From positions 1 to 16,266 of the forward strand of contig JANPGC010000115.1 of the NCBI GenBank assembly GCA_031423755.1: a stretch of DNA of 16,266 bases, read 5' to 3'. Below, piece after piece: positions 6,878 to 13,332 of the stretch (position 1 is the stretch's first letter; each line of letters opens with the position of its first letter). The notes under the pieces are model-generated. The model made no database searches and had not been told where the DNA came from. It saw only the letters and a program-made list of their open reading frames with translations. A program made the translations under genes and the position numbers. The DNA is from JANMEX01 sp031423755 (GTDB taxonomy: Bacteria; Pseudomonadota; Alphaproteobacteria; Rhizobiales; Rhizobiaceae).

Positions 6878-7897
6878 ATGCGTGTTTATTATGATCGCGA
6901 TGCCGATCTCAATCTGATCAAGTCGAAGAAGGTCGTCATTGTCGGCTACGGCTCACAGGGCCGCGCCCATGCGCTGAACCTCAAGGATTCGGGCGCAAAG
7001 GAACTGCGCGTTGCCTTGAAGCCGGGTTCTCCGACCGCTGCCAAGGTTGAAGCCGATGGACTGCAGGTCATGTCTGTTGCGGACGCCGCCAAGTGGGGCG
7101 ATCTGTTGATGATGGCGACGCCGGACGAGTTGCAGTCCGATATCTGGAAGAATGACATTGCGGCCAATATCCGTCCGGGTGCGGCGATTGCGTTCGCGCA
7201 TGGCCTCAACATCCATTTTGGCCTCATTGAAGCGCCGAAGACCATCGACGTCGTGATGATCGCACCGAAGGGTCCGGGCCACACGGTGCGCGGCGAATAT
7301 CAGAAAGGCGGCGGCGTGCCGTGCCTGATCGCGATCCACAATGATGCGTCCGGCAATGCGCATGATCTGGCGCTCTCCTACGCCTGCGGCGTCGGCGGTG
7401 GGCGCTCGGGCGTCATCGAAACGACGTTTCAGGAAGAGTGCGAAACCGATCTGTTCGGCGAACAGGTTGTCCTGTGCGGCGGTCTGGTCGAGCTGATCCG
7501 CGCCGGTTTCGAGACACTGGTCGAAGGCGGCTATGCGCCTGAAATGGCCTATTTCGAATGCCTGCACGAAGTGAAGCTGATCGTCGACCTGATCTATGAA
7601 GGCGGCATTGCCAACATGAATTATTCGATCTCCAACACCGCTGAGTGGGGCGAATATGCCACAGGCCCGCGCATCATCACCGCCGAAACCAAGGCAGAAA
7701 TGAAGCGTGTGCTAACTGACATCCAGACCGGCAAATTCACCTCTGAATGGATGCAGGAATGGAAGTCCGGCGCCGCGCGGTTCAAAGGAATTCGGCGGAT
7801 GAACGACCGGCACCAGATTGAAGAAGTCGGCGAGAAACTGCGCGGGATGATGCCTTGGATTGGCAAGAACAAGCTGGTGGATAGGGCTCGGAATTGA
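6878..7897 (+). CDS. ilvC: Ketol-acid reductoisomerase (class I)
   Basis: IlvC converts 2-acetolactate and 2-aceto-2-hydroxybutyrate to the dihydroxy acids of valine, isoleucine and leucine synthesis, using NADPH and magnesium, in the cytoplasm. The 339 residues match the short class I form. The Rossmann motif G23-Y-G-S-Q-G is followed by H108 (FAHGLNIH), the metal-binding ETD191LFGE195QVVLCGG block, and the knotted C-terminal domain (MAYFECLHE, LIYEGGIANMNYSISNTAEWGEY, MMPWI). The cofactor loop reads VALKPGSPTA, where many relatives have Arg at the Lys position. The start is ATG 6878 with AAGGA 7 nt upstream. It follows the TetR gene by 4 bp, so it probably lacks a separate promoter. A GC-rich hairpin follows at 7918-7937. 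Confidence 0.97.
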   Translation: MRVYYDRDADLNLIKSKKVVIVGYGSQGRAHALNLKDSGAKELRVALKPGSPTAAKVEADGLQVMSVADAAKWGDLLMMATPDELQSDIWKNDIAANIRPGAAIAFAHGLNIHFGLIEAPKTIDVVMIAPKGPGHTVRGEYQKGGGVPCLIAIHNDASGNAHDLALSYACGVGGGRSGVIETTFQEECETDLFGEQVVLCGGLVELIRAGFETLVEGGYAPEMAYFECLHEVKLIVDLIYEGGIANMNYSISNTAEWGEYATGPRIITAETKAEMKRVLTDIQTGKFTSEWMQEWKSGAARFKGIRRMNDRHQIEEVGEKLRGMMPWIGKNKLVDRARN

Positions 7898-7917
7898 GTG
7901 AGTAGCTAGTAGTGGAA

Positions 7918-7937
7918 GGGCGGCCGAGGGGCCGCCC
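7918..7937 (+). terminator. GC-rich hairpin after ilvC, probable terminator
   Basis: An 8-bp perfect stem, GGGCGGCC (7918-7925) with GGCCGCCC (7930-7937), closes a GAGG loop 20 bp after the ilvC stop. No run of T follows, so intrinsic termination would be weak; it may act as an RNA 3' end barrier or a Rho-assisted terminator. Confidence 0.55.
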
Positions 7938-7988
7938 AAGAAGACATCCGGACAACTGCACATCCTTTCAAATCTATGGGAGAGCGTG

Positions 7989-8513
7989 ATGCGAGACGAA
8001 GACTGGACTGGCGGTTGTCAATGCGGCGCAGTACGGTATGCGTTGCTTGAAACACCTGCCAACGCCTGTATCTGCCACTGCCGTATGTGCCAGAAGCAAT
8101 TCGGAAGCTTCTTTGGCGCGTTTGCCGACGTCCACCCCGAACAATTCCGGATCACGCGCGGAGTGCCAGGCTGGTTTCAAAGTTCGGACGAGGCAATGCG
8201 CGGCTTCTGCCGTCAGTGCGGCACGCCTTTGTTCTACAAGTTCATGTCGAGTCGGCGCATCGCCGTTTCGATCGGCTCGCTTGACCGCCATTCAGAGGTG
8301 AAGCCACAGGCCCAATATGGCATTGAGGCGCGCGAGCCCTGGTTTTTCGAACTGCCGTTGCTGCCCCAGACAGCTACCGGCGAGAGCGACAATGGTGTCG
8401 GCGATACGCCTATGCGCTTCGAGAAAATCCGCCTCTCCAGCCGCCAGCATCCCGATCACGACACCACCGAGTGGCCGCCCTTCAGCCATAGTGATAGCGG
8501 CAACCCAAAATGA
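7989..8513 (+). CDS. GFA-family zinc-binding protein (CENP-V/GFA domain)
   Basis: A 174-residue protein with the Gfa fold's cysteine sets: C10-x-C12 (GGCQCGAVRY), C29-H-C31-x-x-C34 (CHCRMCQK) with nearby C27, and C74-x-x-C77 (FCRQCG). The family is named after a protein first reported to help glutathione react with formaldehyde, but most members have no proven activity; zinc binding is the safe inference. The ATG at 7989 has GGGAG about 6 nt upstream and is preferred over GTG 7986. The C-terminal tail after about residue 125 is divergent, and its last codons overlap the convergent toxin gene by 32 bp. It is transcribed away from ilvC after a probable terminator, so it is likely a separate unit. 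Confidence 0.88.
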   Translation: MRDEDWTGGCQCGAVRYALLETPANACICHCRMCQKQFGSFFGAFADVHPEQFRITRGVPGWFQSSDEAMRGFCRQCGTPLFYKFMSSRRIAVSIGSLDRHSEVKPQAQYGIEAREPWFFELPLLPQTATGESDNGVGDTPMRFEKIRLSSRQHPDHDTTEWPPFSHSDSGNPK

Positions 8514-8739
8514 TCAAATCCTCGCCATTGACGCGATAGACCAACCGGTGCTCCTGATCGATTCGGCGTGACCAGCAGCCGGAGAGTTCGAATTTCAATG
8601 GTTCGGGCTTTCCGATACCTTCAAAGGGCGACTTCAGGACGGCTTCAACAAGATTGATGATTTTCAATGCCTTGCGCCGGTCAGTATCTACCCACAATCG
8701 CAGGTCTTCCAGTGCGTTCGGATCAAAGACCAACCGCAT
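8482..8739 (-). CDS. yoeB: YoeB-family mRNA interferase toxin
   Basis: An 85-residue toxin of the RelE/YoeB superfamily. Family members cut mRNA in the ribosomal A site when not held by the YefM antitoxin. The conserved blocks SPFEGIGKPEPLK, LSGCWSRRID, EHRLVYRV and a final CRYHYG are present. All catalytic positions known from E. coli YoeB fall at the same numbers: E46, R65, H83 and Y84. It starts 17 bp inside the end of the antitoxin gene, the usual coupled arrangement in which antitoxin is made first. Its last codons, including H83 and Y84, are antisense to the end of the GFA gene. The intact active site suggests a functional toxin. Confidence 0.95.
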   Translation of the reverse strand: MRLVFDPNALEDLRLWVDTDRRKALKIINLVEAVLKSPFEGIGKPEPLKFELSGCWSRRIDQEHRLVYRVNGEDLIILGCRYHYG

Positions 8740-8995
8740 CTTTGAGCGGTTCTATTGCCTTGAAAGATTTCCGCTTCGACTTGGCGCGGCTGTTGGCTTC
8801 CAGCAGACGCTGCGCGTTTGCGGGGGAACGCAAAAGGTAAGCTGTCTCGTTCAGCGAATCATAGTCTTCGCGCGACATCAGCACTGCGTCGCCGCCGCGC
8901 GCTCGCTCGACCACAATCACAACATGATCCTCCACCGCACGGTCGAGAGCAGTTTTGAGGTTCGCGCGAAGTTCAGAGTACGTGTACTGGTCCAT
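8723..8995 (-). CDS. yefM: YefM-family antitoxin (Phd/YefM)
   Basis: A 90-residue antitoxin that should bind and neutralise the adjacent YoeB and, with it, repress the operon. Family signatures are the N-terminal YTYSELRANLKTALDRAVEDH, the strand segment GGDAVLMSREDYDSLNETAYLLRSPANAQRLLEA, and a positively charged, probably unfolded C-terminal toxin-binding tail (SRAKSKRKSF). The ATG at 8995 is chosen because the protein then starts like other YefM proteins (MDQYTYSELR); the frame stays open upstream, allowing starts at 9049 or 9055, but these would place coding sequence over the putative operator. The start lacks a clear Shine-Dalgarno sequence. It overlaps yoeB by 17 bp. Confidence 0.93.
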   Translation of the reverse strand: MDQYTYSELRANLKTALDRAVEDHVVIVVERARGGDAVLMSREDYDSLNETAYLLRSPANAQRLLEANSRAKSKRKSFKAIEPLKDAVGL

Positions 8996-9002
8996 ATGAT
9001 AC

Positions 9003-9022
9003 TTGTACAATAAAGCTGTACG
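9003..9022 (-). promoter_or_regulatory. Putative YefM-YoeB operator with TGTACA motifs
   Basis: An 8-bp palindrome TTGTACAA (9003-9010) lies 8 bp upstream of the antitoxin start, and a partial copy TGTACG begins at 9017, giving a 13-bp repeat. In E. coli the YefM-YoeB complex binds adjacent palindromes sharing a TGTACA core. The match of motif, copy number and location is why I call this the autoregulatory site; binding is not shown. Confidence 0.5.
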
Positions 9023-9051
9023 ATCTTCAATGGCGTTCGCAAGCGCCATGA

Positions 9052-9636
9052 TCACTTCCCGCGCTCCATCACCAGCACATCCAGCTTGGACTCATACTGA
9101 GGCGCAGGAAACTCTAACACCAGTTTGTCCTTGCCCCGACGGGTCACAATCGCGACCTGATCCTCTTTCGGGTTTTCTCCGTAGTTGCGTGCGGGGTCGT
9201 CGTTAACGTGGCCTGCGCCGACGAATACCAGTTCGGTGTCGGACTTGGTGTAGAGCCGCCCGGTCAGGCGCTGCGAGCCGGAGATTTTTTCGACGAACCA
9301 GCCTGCGCCATCGTCGGTGAGGCGGCATTTGAACCAGTTGTAGGGGGTGATTGGCAAGCCGCCGCCAACTTTTATGACGCGGCATTTCCAGTTGCCTATC
9401 GGGTCGAAGTCGCCAGACACCGAAAGTTTCTTGCCTGCGAGCGCGCTGGTGAGAATGTCAACTTCCTCCGCAGTTCCGCCGCGCAGACCCTCCGCGAGCG
9501 CTTCGGCCTCGGTTTTCTCGAAGTTTGCCAGCCTGTCCTTGTCGAAGGCTGAGAGGAGCTTGTCTAGTTCGCCGTCTGCTTTGGCAGGGGCGGCGAGGAC
9601 CAGTGTGAACAGCAGTGACAAAAGGGTTTTGCGCAT
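9052..9636 (-). CDS. DUF4893-type secreted protein
   Basis: A 194-residue protein with a signal peptide (MRKTLLSLLFTLVLAAPAKA, cleavage after AKA). The core GNWKCRVIKVGGGLPITPYNWFKCRL, with cysteines in WKC and FKC, is the pattern I associate with DUF4893 in alphaproteobacteria. Function is unknown; the mature protein should be periplasmic or at the outer membrane and the cysteine pair may be oxidised. The ATG at 9636 gives the signal peptide directly. It is transcribed divergently from the UPF0303 gene across a 65-bp spacer and ends 57 bp before the yefM start, so the toxin-antitoxin pair might also receive read-through from it. Confidence 0.82.
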   Translation of the reverse strand: MRKTLLSLLFTLVLAAPAKADGELDKLLSAFDKDRLANFEKTEAEALAEGLRGGTAEEVDILTSALAGKKLSVSGDFDPIGNWKCRVIKVGGGLPITPYNWFKCRLTDDGAGWFVEKISGSQRLTGRLYTKSDTELVFVGAGHVNDDPARNYGENPKEDQVAIVTRRGKDKLVLEFPAPQYESKLDVLVMERGK

Positions 9637-9672
9637 GGTCCATCTTCAATGTTATGTGCGGCCAAATCATGA

Positions 9673-9687
9673 AAGGCAGAACGCCTT
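9673..9687. repeat. Short inverted repeat in divergent spacer
   Basis: AAGGC (9673-9677) and GCCTT (9683-9687) form a 5-bp stem around AGAAC between the divergent DUF4893 and UPF0303 genes. It could be a small operator, but arms this short occur by chance. Confidence 0.2.
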
Positions 9688-9701
9688 CGCGGAGTGATAG
9701 A

Positions 9702-10193
9702 ATGAGCCATTCGGCCGATATTGCCAAGATCAGAAGCCAGGAAGCAACGTTGGTGTTCGCGCGCTTCGATGAAGAAGACGCGCTGTCCATCGGTCTGGCC
9801 ATTGTCGGCAAGATCAAGGCAAGAAACGGTTTCGCGCTGATCGACATCCGGCTGTGGGACCGTCAGTTGTTTGCCTATTCGATGCCCGGCGCCAGCGCTG
9901 ACAATGCCGAATGGGTGCGGCGGAAGATCAATGTGGTGCGCCGCTATCAAATCTCCTCGTACCGCATGGGCCTCGAACTGTCTGAAACGGGACGGGCGCT
10001 TGACGGCTCGCGCGGCGTTGACCCGCTCGACTTCGCGCCACATGGCGGCTGCTTCCCGATTCGGATGAAGGACGGGCCGATTGTCGGGTGCGTCACAGTC
10101 TCCGGGCTGCCACAGCGTGACGATCACCTTGTCGTGGTTGAAGCCATTTCGGCCCATCTTGGTATCGATATGACGGAGCTCGCAATGGATTGA
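9702..10193 (+). CDS. UPF0303 family protein (haem-degrading-domain-like fold)
   Basis: A 163-residue cytoplasmic protein. Residues throughout match the UPF0303/YBR137W-like group: EATLVFARFDEEDALSIGLAIVGKI, LWDRQLFAYSMPG, DNAEWVRRKINVVRRYQISSYRMGL, and near the C-terminus GGCFPIRMKDGPIVGCVTVSGLPQRDDHLVVVEAI. The fold is shared with small GlcG/HbpS-like proteins sometimes called haem-degrading domains, but enzymatic activity in this family is not established. The ATG at 9702 has GGAG 7 nt upstream and gives the usual family length. A hairpin with a U-rich tail follows at 10201-10224, so it is probably a single-gene transcript. Confidence 0.88.
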   Translation: MSHSADIAKIRSQEATLVFARFDEEDALSIGLAIVGKIKARNGFALIDIRLWDRQLFAYSMPGASADNAEWVRRKINVVRRYQISSYRMGLELSETGRALDGSRGVDPLDFAPHGGCFPIRMKDGPIVGCVTVSGLPQRDDHLVVVEAISAHLGIDMTELAMD

Positions 10194-10200
10194 GCCAGAC

Positions 10201-10224
10201 TGTCCCAATACGGGGCATATTTTC
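10201..10224 (+). terminator. Probable intrinsic terminator after UPF0303 gene
   Basis: In RNA, UGUCCC (10201-10206) pairs fully with GGGGCA (10212-10217), including one U-G pair, around an AAUAC loop. It is followed by UAUUUUC. It starts 8 bp after the stop codon. A longer outer repeat, GCCAGA (10194-10199) with TCTGGC (10223-10228), could extend the structure. Confidence 0.5.
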
Positions 10225-10269
10225 TGGCATGCAATTCGCATTGGTATTTGCCAAACAGGAGGCAATACG

Positions 10270-10599
10270 ATGTTGTTCAACAGTCATTCTCAAGCTCAAG
10301 ACCCGATGTATCTTTCGCATTCCGCAAAGGCCGACTACGAGGGCGACGAACGCCGCACCGAGCGCCGCCGCCGCATTTTGAAGAGTGCCCTTGTCCAGTT
10401 CAACAACGGATTTGGCAGCCTCGAGTGCGTGCTGCGCGATCTGAACTCCAACGGGGCCAAAGTGTCGATGGGCCAGACGGCGGGCATCCCTAACCGGTTC
10501 CGTCTCAGCATCGCAGGTGAGCGCACGCCGATCGAGGCCATTATCCGCTGGCGGACGCCGCGCGATATGGGCGTCTCGTTTTTGATGCGGGCGGACTGA
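10270..10599 (+). CDS. Single-domain PilZ protein, putative c-di-GMP receptor
   Basis: A 109-residue protein made of one PilZ domain. The N-terminal binding motif is R28-R-T-E-R32-R, and the second motif, normally [DN]xSxxG, reads D57-L-N-S-N-G62, so the usual serine is asparagine (N59). PilZ domains bind cyclic di-GMP and change partner behaviour in motility, exopolysaccharide or cell-cycle control. This one has no output domain, so any effect would go through a partner. The start is well supported: AGGAGG lies 7 nt before ATG 10270. It sits between a probable terminator and an 85-bp spacer, so it appears monocistronic. Whether the N59 variant still binds the ligand is open. Confidence 0.88.
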   Translation: MLFNSHSQAQDPMYLSHSAKADYEGDERRTERRRRILKSALVQFNNGFGSLECVLRDLNSNGAKVSMGQTAGIPNRFRLSIAGERTPIEAIIRWRTPRDMGVSFLMRAD

Positions 10600-10684
10600 C
10601 TGACTTTACCCACCGGCGTTTCCATTTGTAATTTGCACAAGTCCTGATTAGGGAACAGGCGGGGCATCAACGAAGGGCAGGCCG

Positions 10685-11449
10685 GTGGGGGAAATGTTTT
10701 CTGTTCGGGACAAATCAGTCCTGATTACCGGTGGATCGTCAGGTCTCGGCTTGCAGTTTGTTCGGTTATTTTCAGGCTGCGGTGCCAAAGTGTGCTCCGT
10801 TGCGACGAACCATGAGCCACTCGTTTGTGAGAGTGTTCGGGATAATGACCACGAACATGAACCGGTTTTTGTAACGGCAAACTTGCGCGATGACGAAGGT
10901 GTGACGTCAGCTCTCGACGAGGCCATTGTCGCCAATGGAGTGCCCGACATTGTTTTCAACAATGCCGGTGTCACAATTCGCAAACGGTTTCTGGACGTTG
11001 AGCGTGATGATTGGGCCCACCTTATGGACATCAATCTGAAGGCGATGTTCTTTTTGGCTCAGGACTCTGCAAGGCGGATGATCGCAGCCAAGAAGTCGGG
11101 GTCAATCATAAATATGAGCAGCATTCTTGCATCCAAGTCGATGACTGGAACGGCTGCATACTCGACCGCCAAGGCGGCCATTTCGCAGATGACCCGATCA
11201 ATGGCGCTGGAACTTGGTCCGCATGGAATCCGTGTCAACGCAATTGCTCCGGGGTGGTTTGAAACCCGCATGACAGCGAGTTTTCTCACCGATCCGGCGA
11301 AATCCTATCTCAAGAGTGTGAACCCGTTGCGGCGGCTCGGCAATGAAGGCGACCTCGATGGCGCGGCGCTTTTGCTTGCTTCCGATGCCGGACGCTATAT
11401 CACTGGTACGACCATCACGGTTGACGGCGGGCAAAGCCTCTCCGGTTGA
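10685..11449 (+). CDS. SDR-family NAD(P)-dependent oxidoreductase
   Basis: A 254-residue classical short-chain dehydrogenase/reductase. It has the cofactor motif TGGSSGLG (15-22), the NNAG structural motif (92-95), and the complete catalytic set N117, S146, Y159 and K163 (YSTAK). The PGWFETRM loop and the C-terminal GTTITVDGGQSLSG are also typical. The substrate is not predictable from sequence, although it resembles the FabG/gluconate-dehydrogenase-like group. The GTG at 10685 has AAGGG 7 nt upstream; ATG 10694 is possible but its purine run is too close. The next gene's ATG is 15 bp after the stop, so the two are likely co-transcribed. Confidence 0.92.
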   Translation: MGEMFSVRDKSVLITGGSSGLGLQFVRLFSGCGAKVCSVATNHEPLVCESVRDNDHEHEPVFVTANLRDDEGVTSALDEAIVANGVPDIVFNNAGVTIRKRFLDVERDDWAHLMDINLKAMFFLAQDSARRMIAAKKSGSIINMSSILASKSMTGTAAYSTAKAAISQMTRSMALELGPHGIRVNAIAPGWFETRMTASFLTDPAKSYLKSVNPLRRLGNEGDLDGAALLLASDAGRYITGTTITVDGGQSLSG

Positions 11450-11463
11450 TTTCGGGAGCAAAC

Positions 11464-12573
11464 ATGCCGGTCCGCATTGCGACATTCAACATTGAAAATC
11501 TGATGCGCCGGTTTGACTTCTCCGGCTTTCACAATGATCTCAACGCCGACAGATCGACGCTGCTGTTCGATATCCGGGACGAGCTGCAGTATCGCCAGAT
11601 TGAGCAGGCGCGGATGCTGGCGCAGACTGACGACACGCGTCAACAGTCGGCTTTGGCAATCGCTGACACGAAGGCCGACATTATCTGTCTGCAGGAGGTT
11701 GATAACATCGACGTTCTGAATGCGTTTGAATTTGGTTATCTGTTCCGCATGATCGGTAATGGCTACAAGCAAAAATTTCTGGTGGAAGGCAACGACTCGC
11801 GCGGTATTGATGTCGCCGTGATGATGCGCGAGACGACCAAGGCGGGCGAGCTGATCGAATGCCTCAAGGTCACCAGCCATGCCGGGTTGACCTTTGAGCA
11901 ATTGAACGTTTACTCCGAAGGTGTTGCCAAGCTTGGCATTCATCCAAATGAACGCATTTTCCGGCGAGATTGCCTCGAACTGGAACTGCGCATTGGCGGC
12001 AAGCCGCTGACGCAATTTGTCACACATCTGAAGTCAATGGGCGGACCGCGCAATGGTGTTGACGGGCGGACATCCACGTTGCCGGTCCGGACGGCCGAAG
12101 CCCACGCTATCCGCCACATCGTCACACAGCGCTTTGGCGAAGGTGAAACGGCCACGCATGACTGGCTGCTGTGCGGCGACATGAATGATTATGTTGAACG
12201 GCTCGACGTCCGAGACAACGGGCATGATGGCTATGAGTTTGTGCCCGCCACCGATACGAATAGCGCGCTGAACGTGCTTCTGGCAGACGGGTTTTGCGAG
12301 AACTTGATTGCCCGACGGGACGTGATGGATCGCTGGACTCTGTTTCATTCTCGCGGCCCGCTTGAGCGCCATTTGTGCCAGCTTGATTATATGTTGGCGT
12401 CTCCCTCACTGGCGGCAAAGAATGCTGGCAAGAAACCTGACATCTTCCGTCGCGGCCAGCCTTACCGGACGATTTTCCCCAACGGGCAGGATGTGGAGCG
12501 CTACCCGCGTGTCGGCTGGGACCGACCCAAGGCGAGCGATCATTGCCCGGTGGCGATGACGTTTGAGCTTTGA
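11464..12573 (+). CDS. Endonuclease/exonuclease/phosphatase-fold hydrolase
   Basis: A 369-residue protein with the EEP superfamily motifs in order: ATFNIENL with N9, LQEVDN with metal-binding E78, a RGIDVAVM strand, VTHLKSMGG, CGDMND at D239-N241, LDYMLAS, and SDHCPVAM with D359-H360. Family members are metal-dependent hydrolases of nucleic acids, phospholipids or phosphoesters. No signal peptide is visible, so the product is probably cytoplasmic, unlike secreted nucleases of this fold. The ATG at 11464 has GGGAG 5 nt upstream. It lies 15 bp after the SDR gene and is probably in the same operon. Substrate unknown. Confidence 0.9.
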   Translation: MPVRIATFNIENLMRRFDFSGFHNDLNADRSTLLFDIRDELQYRQIEQARMLAQTDDTRQQSALAIADTKADIICLQEVDNIDVLNAFEFGYLFRMIGNGYKQKFLVEGNDSRGIDVAVMMRETTKAGELIECLKVTSHAGLTFEQLNVYSEGVAKLGIHPNERIFRRDCLELELRIGGKPLTQFVTHLKSMGGPRNGVDGRTSTLPVRTAEAHAIRHIVTQRFGEGETATHDWLLCGDMNDYVERLDVRDNGHDGYEFVPATDTNSALNVLLADGFCENLIARRDVMDRWTLFHSRGPLERHLCQLDYMLASPSLAAKNAGKKPDIFRRGQPYRTIFPNGQDVERYPRVGWDRPKASDHCPVAMTFEL

Positions 12574-12585
12574 GGCAAGGCCGGC

Positions 12586-12858
12586 GTGGCCGTTGAGATA
12601 TTTTTGCCCGACAATCTGCCAGTTGCCTTGACGGCGTTCAAAATAAAGACAGATCGCAAAATTCCGCAACTATTCGCCGACGAGGCGGAAATTGTGCGGA
12701 ATGGATGGAGCAGGCGGAAAGCCGCAAATCCGCATTTGTTCAACGGATCCAGCTTTTTGACCAGCGACATCAGGATCGCTGGCGGCCGTCTCTCTGGGCG
12801 CGCCGCGCGGACTGACCACGCCAATTTCCTGCACTGGCGCGGAAATGCGCCATTTTGA
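12586..12858 (+). pseudogene. Probable truncated NUDIX-type protein (N-terminal remnant)
   Basis: A 90-codon frame starting GTG at 12586, 12 bp after the previous stop. Its sequence resembles the N-terminal part of alphaproteobacterial NUDIX hydrolases: IFLPDNLPVAL, then EIVRNGWSRRKAANPHLFNGSSFLTSDIRIAGGRLSGRAARTDHANFLHWRG. In those proteins this part precedes the NUDIX box. Here the frame stops after HWRGNAPF and no NUDIX box (GX5EX7REUXEEXGU) is found before the next gene at 12926. It is therefore most likely the leftover of a gene that lost its catalytic half. It could instead be a short real protein. The family call rests on recalled pattern similarity only. Confidence 0.42.
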
Positions 12859-12860
12859 CA

Positions 12861-12880
12861 GCCGGTAACGGTTGACCGGC
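12861..12880. repeat. Inverted repeat between convergent genes
   Basis: GCCGGT (12861-12866) and ACCGGC (12875-12880) form a 6-bp stem with an 8-nt loop, just after the truncated frame and before the convergent secreted-protein gene. No T-run follows. It could be a weak bidirectional terminator. Confidence 0.3.
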
Positions 12881-12925
12881 ACTGATATTGGTCCAAACAG
12901 AGATCGAACAGCCAATATTGCGACG

Positions 12926-13258
12926 TCACTTTGCGACGACACTGACTTTGGCAAATGACGGAAATTCGCCCATCTCGTTGCCAGCGCCGTCATATTGTTT
13001 GCCGGATGCGATGGTCACCTCCACTGCCTTGCCGATCATCTCGTCTGGCATGGCGGCTTCCTCATTCCATGGCGCGCATTCGTCAGCTGCGCAAAGTGCC
13101 GTCAGCTCTTCGCCATTGTCTTTTGTGATCGTCAAATAGCAATTGTCGCCGCACTCATAGCTTTTGATGTTTCCGGTGGCTGCGTTGTCTTCGGCAAGCG
13201 CCGGCGGCGCAAACGCAAGGTTTGCAAGCAGTAGCGCGGACATAAAGAGGATTCGCAT
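12926..13258 (-). CDS. Small cysteine-containing secreted protein, unknown function
   Basis: A 110-residue protein with a signal peptide ending ALA (cleavage after residue 22). The mature part has four cysteines: C36 and C40 in ECGDNC, C56 and C61 in LCAADEC, which could form two disulphides in the periplasm. A region near NGEELTALCAADECAPWNEEAAMP is acidic. No known family recognised. The ATG at 13258 has GGAG 9 nt upstream. It lies 74 bp downstream of the efflux permease gene on the same strand, so it might be co-transcribed with the efflux operon, but the spacing also leaves room for its own promoter. Confidence 0.78.
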   Translation of the reverse strand: MRILFMSALLLANLAFAPPALAEDNAATGNIKSYECGDNCYLTITKDNGEELTALCAADECAPWNEEAAMPDEMIGKAVEVTIASGKQYDGAGNEMGEFPSFAKVSVVAK

Positions 13259-13332
13259 TCTTTGTTACTCCGGAGAACTGAAGGACCAACTTTACCGACT
13301 CCAATGGCAATAATCCATGGGCATAGGCCGAA

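Noticed and set aside
9564..10280. A 238-codon open frame on the minus strand
   Set aside because: It is opposite the UPF0303 gene and partly overlaps the DUF4893 start; no recognisable motif, no sensible ribosome binding site.
12540..12993. Minus-strand open frames opposite the NUDIX-like remnant
   Set aside because: They overlap the EEP gene end or the secreted-protein gene, have no recognisable motif, and the plus-strand reading gives a family-like sequence.
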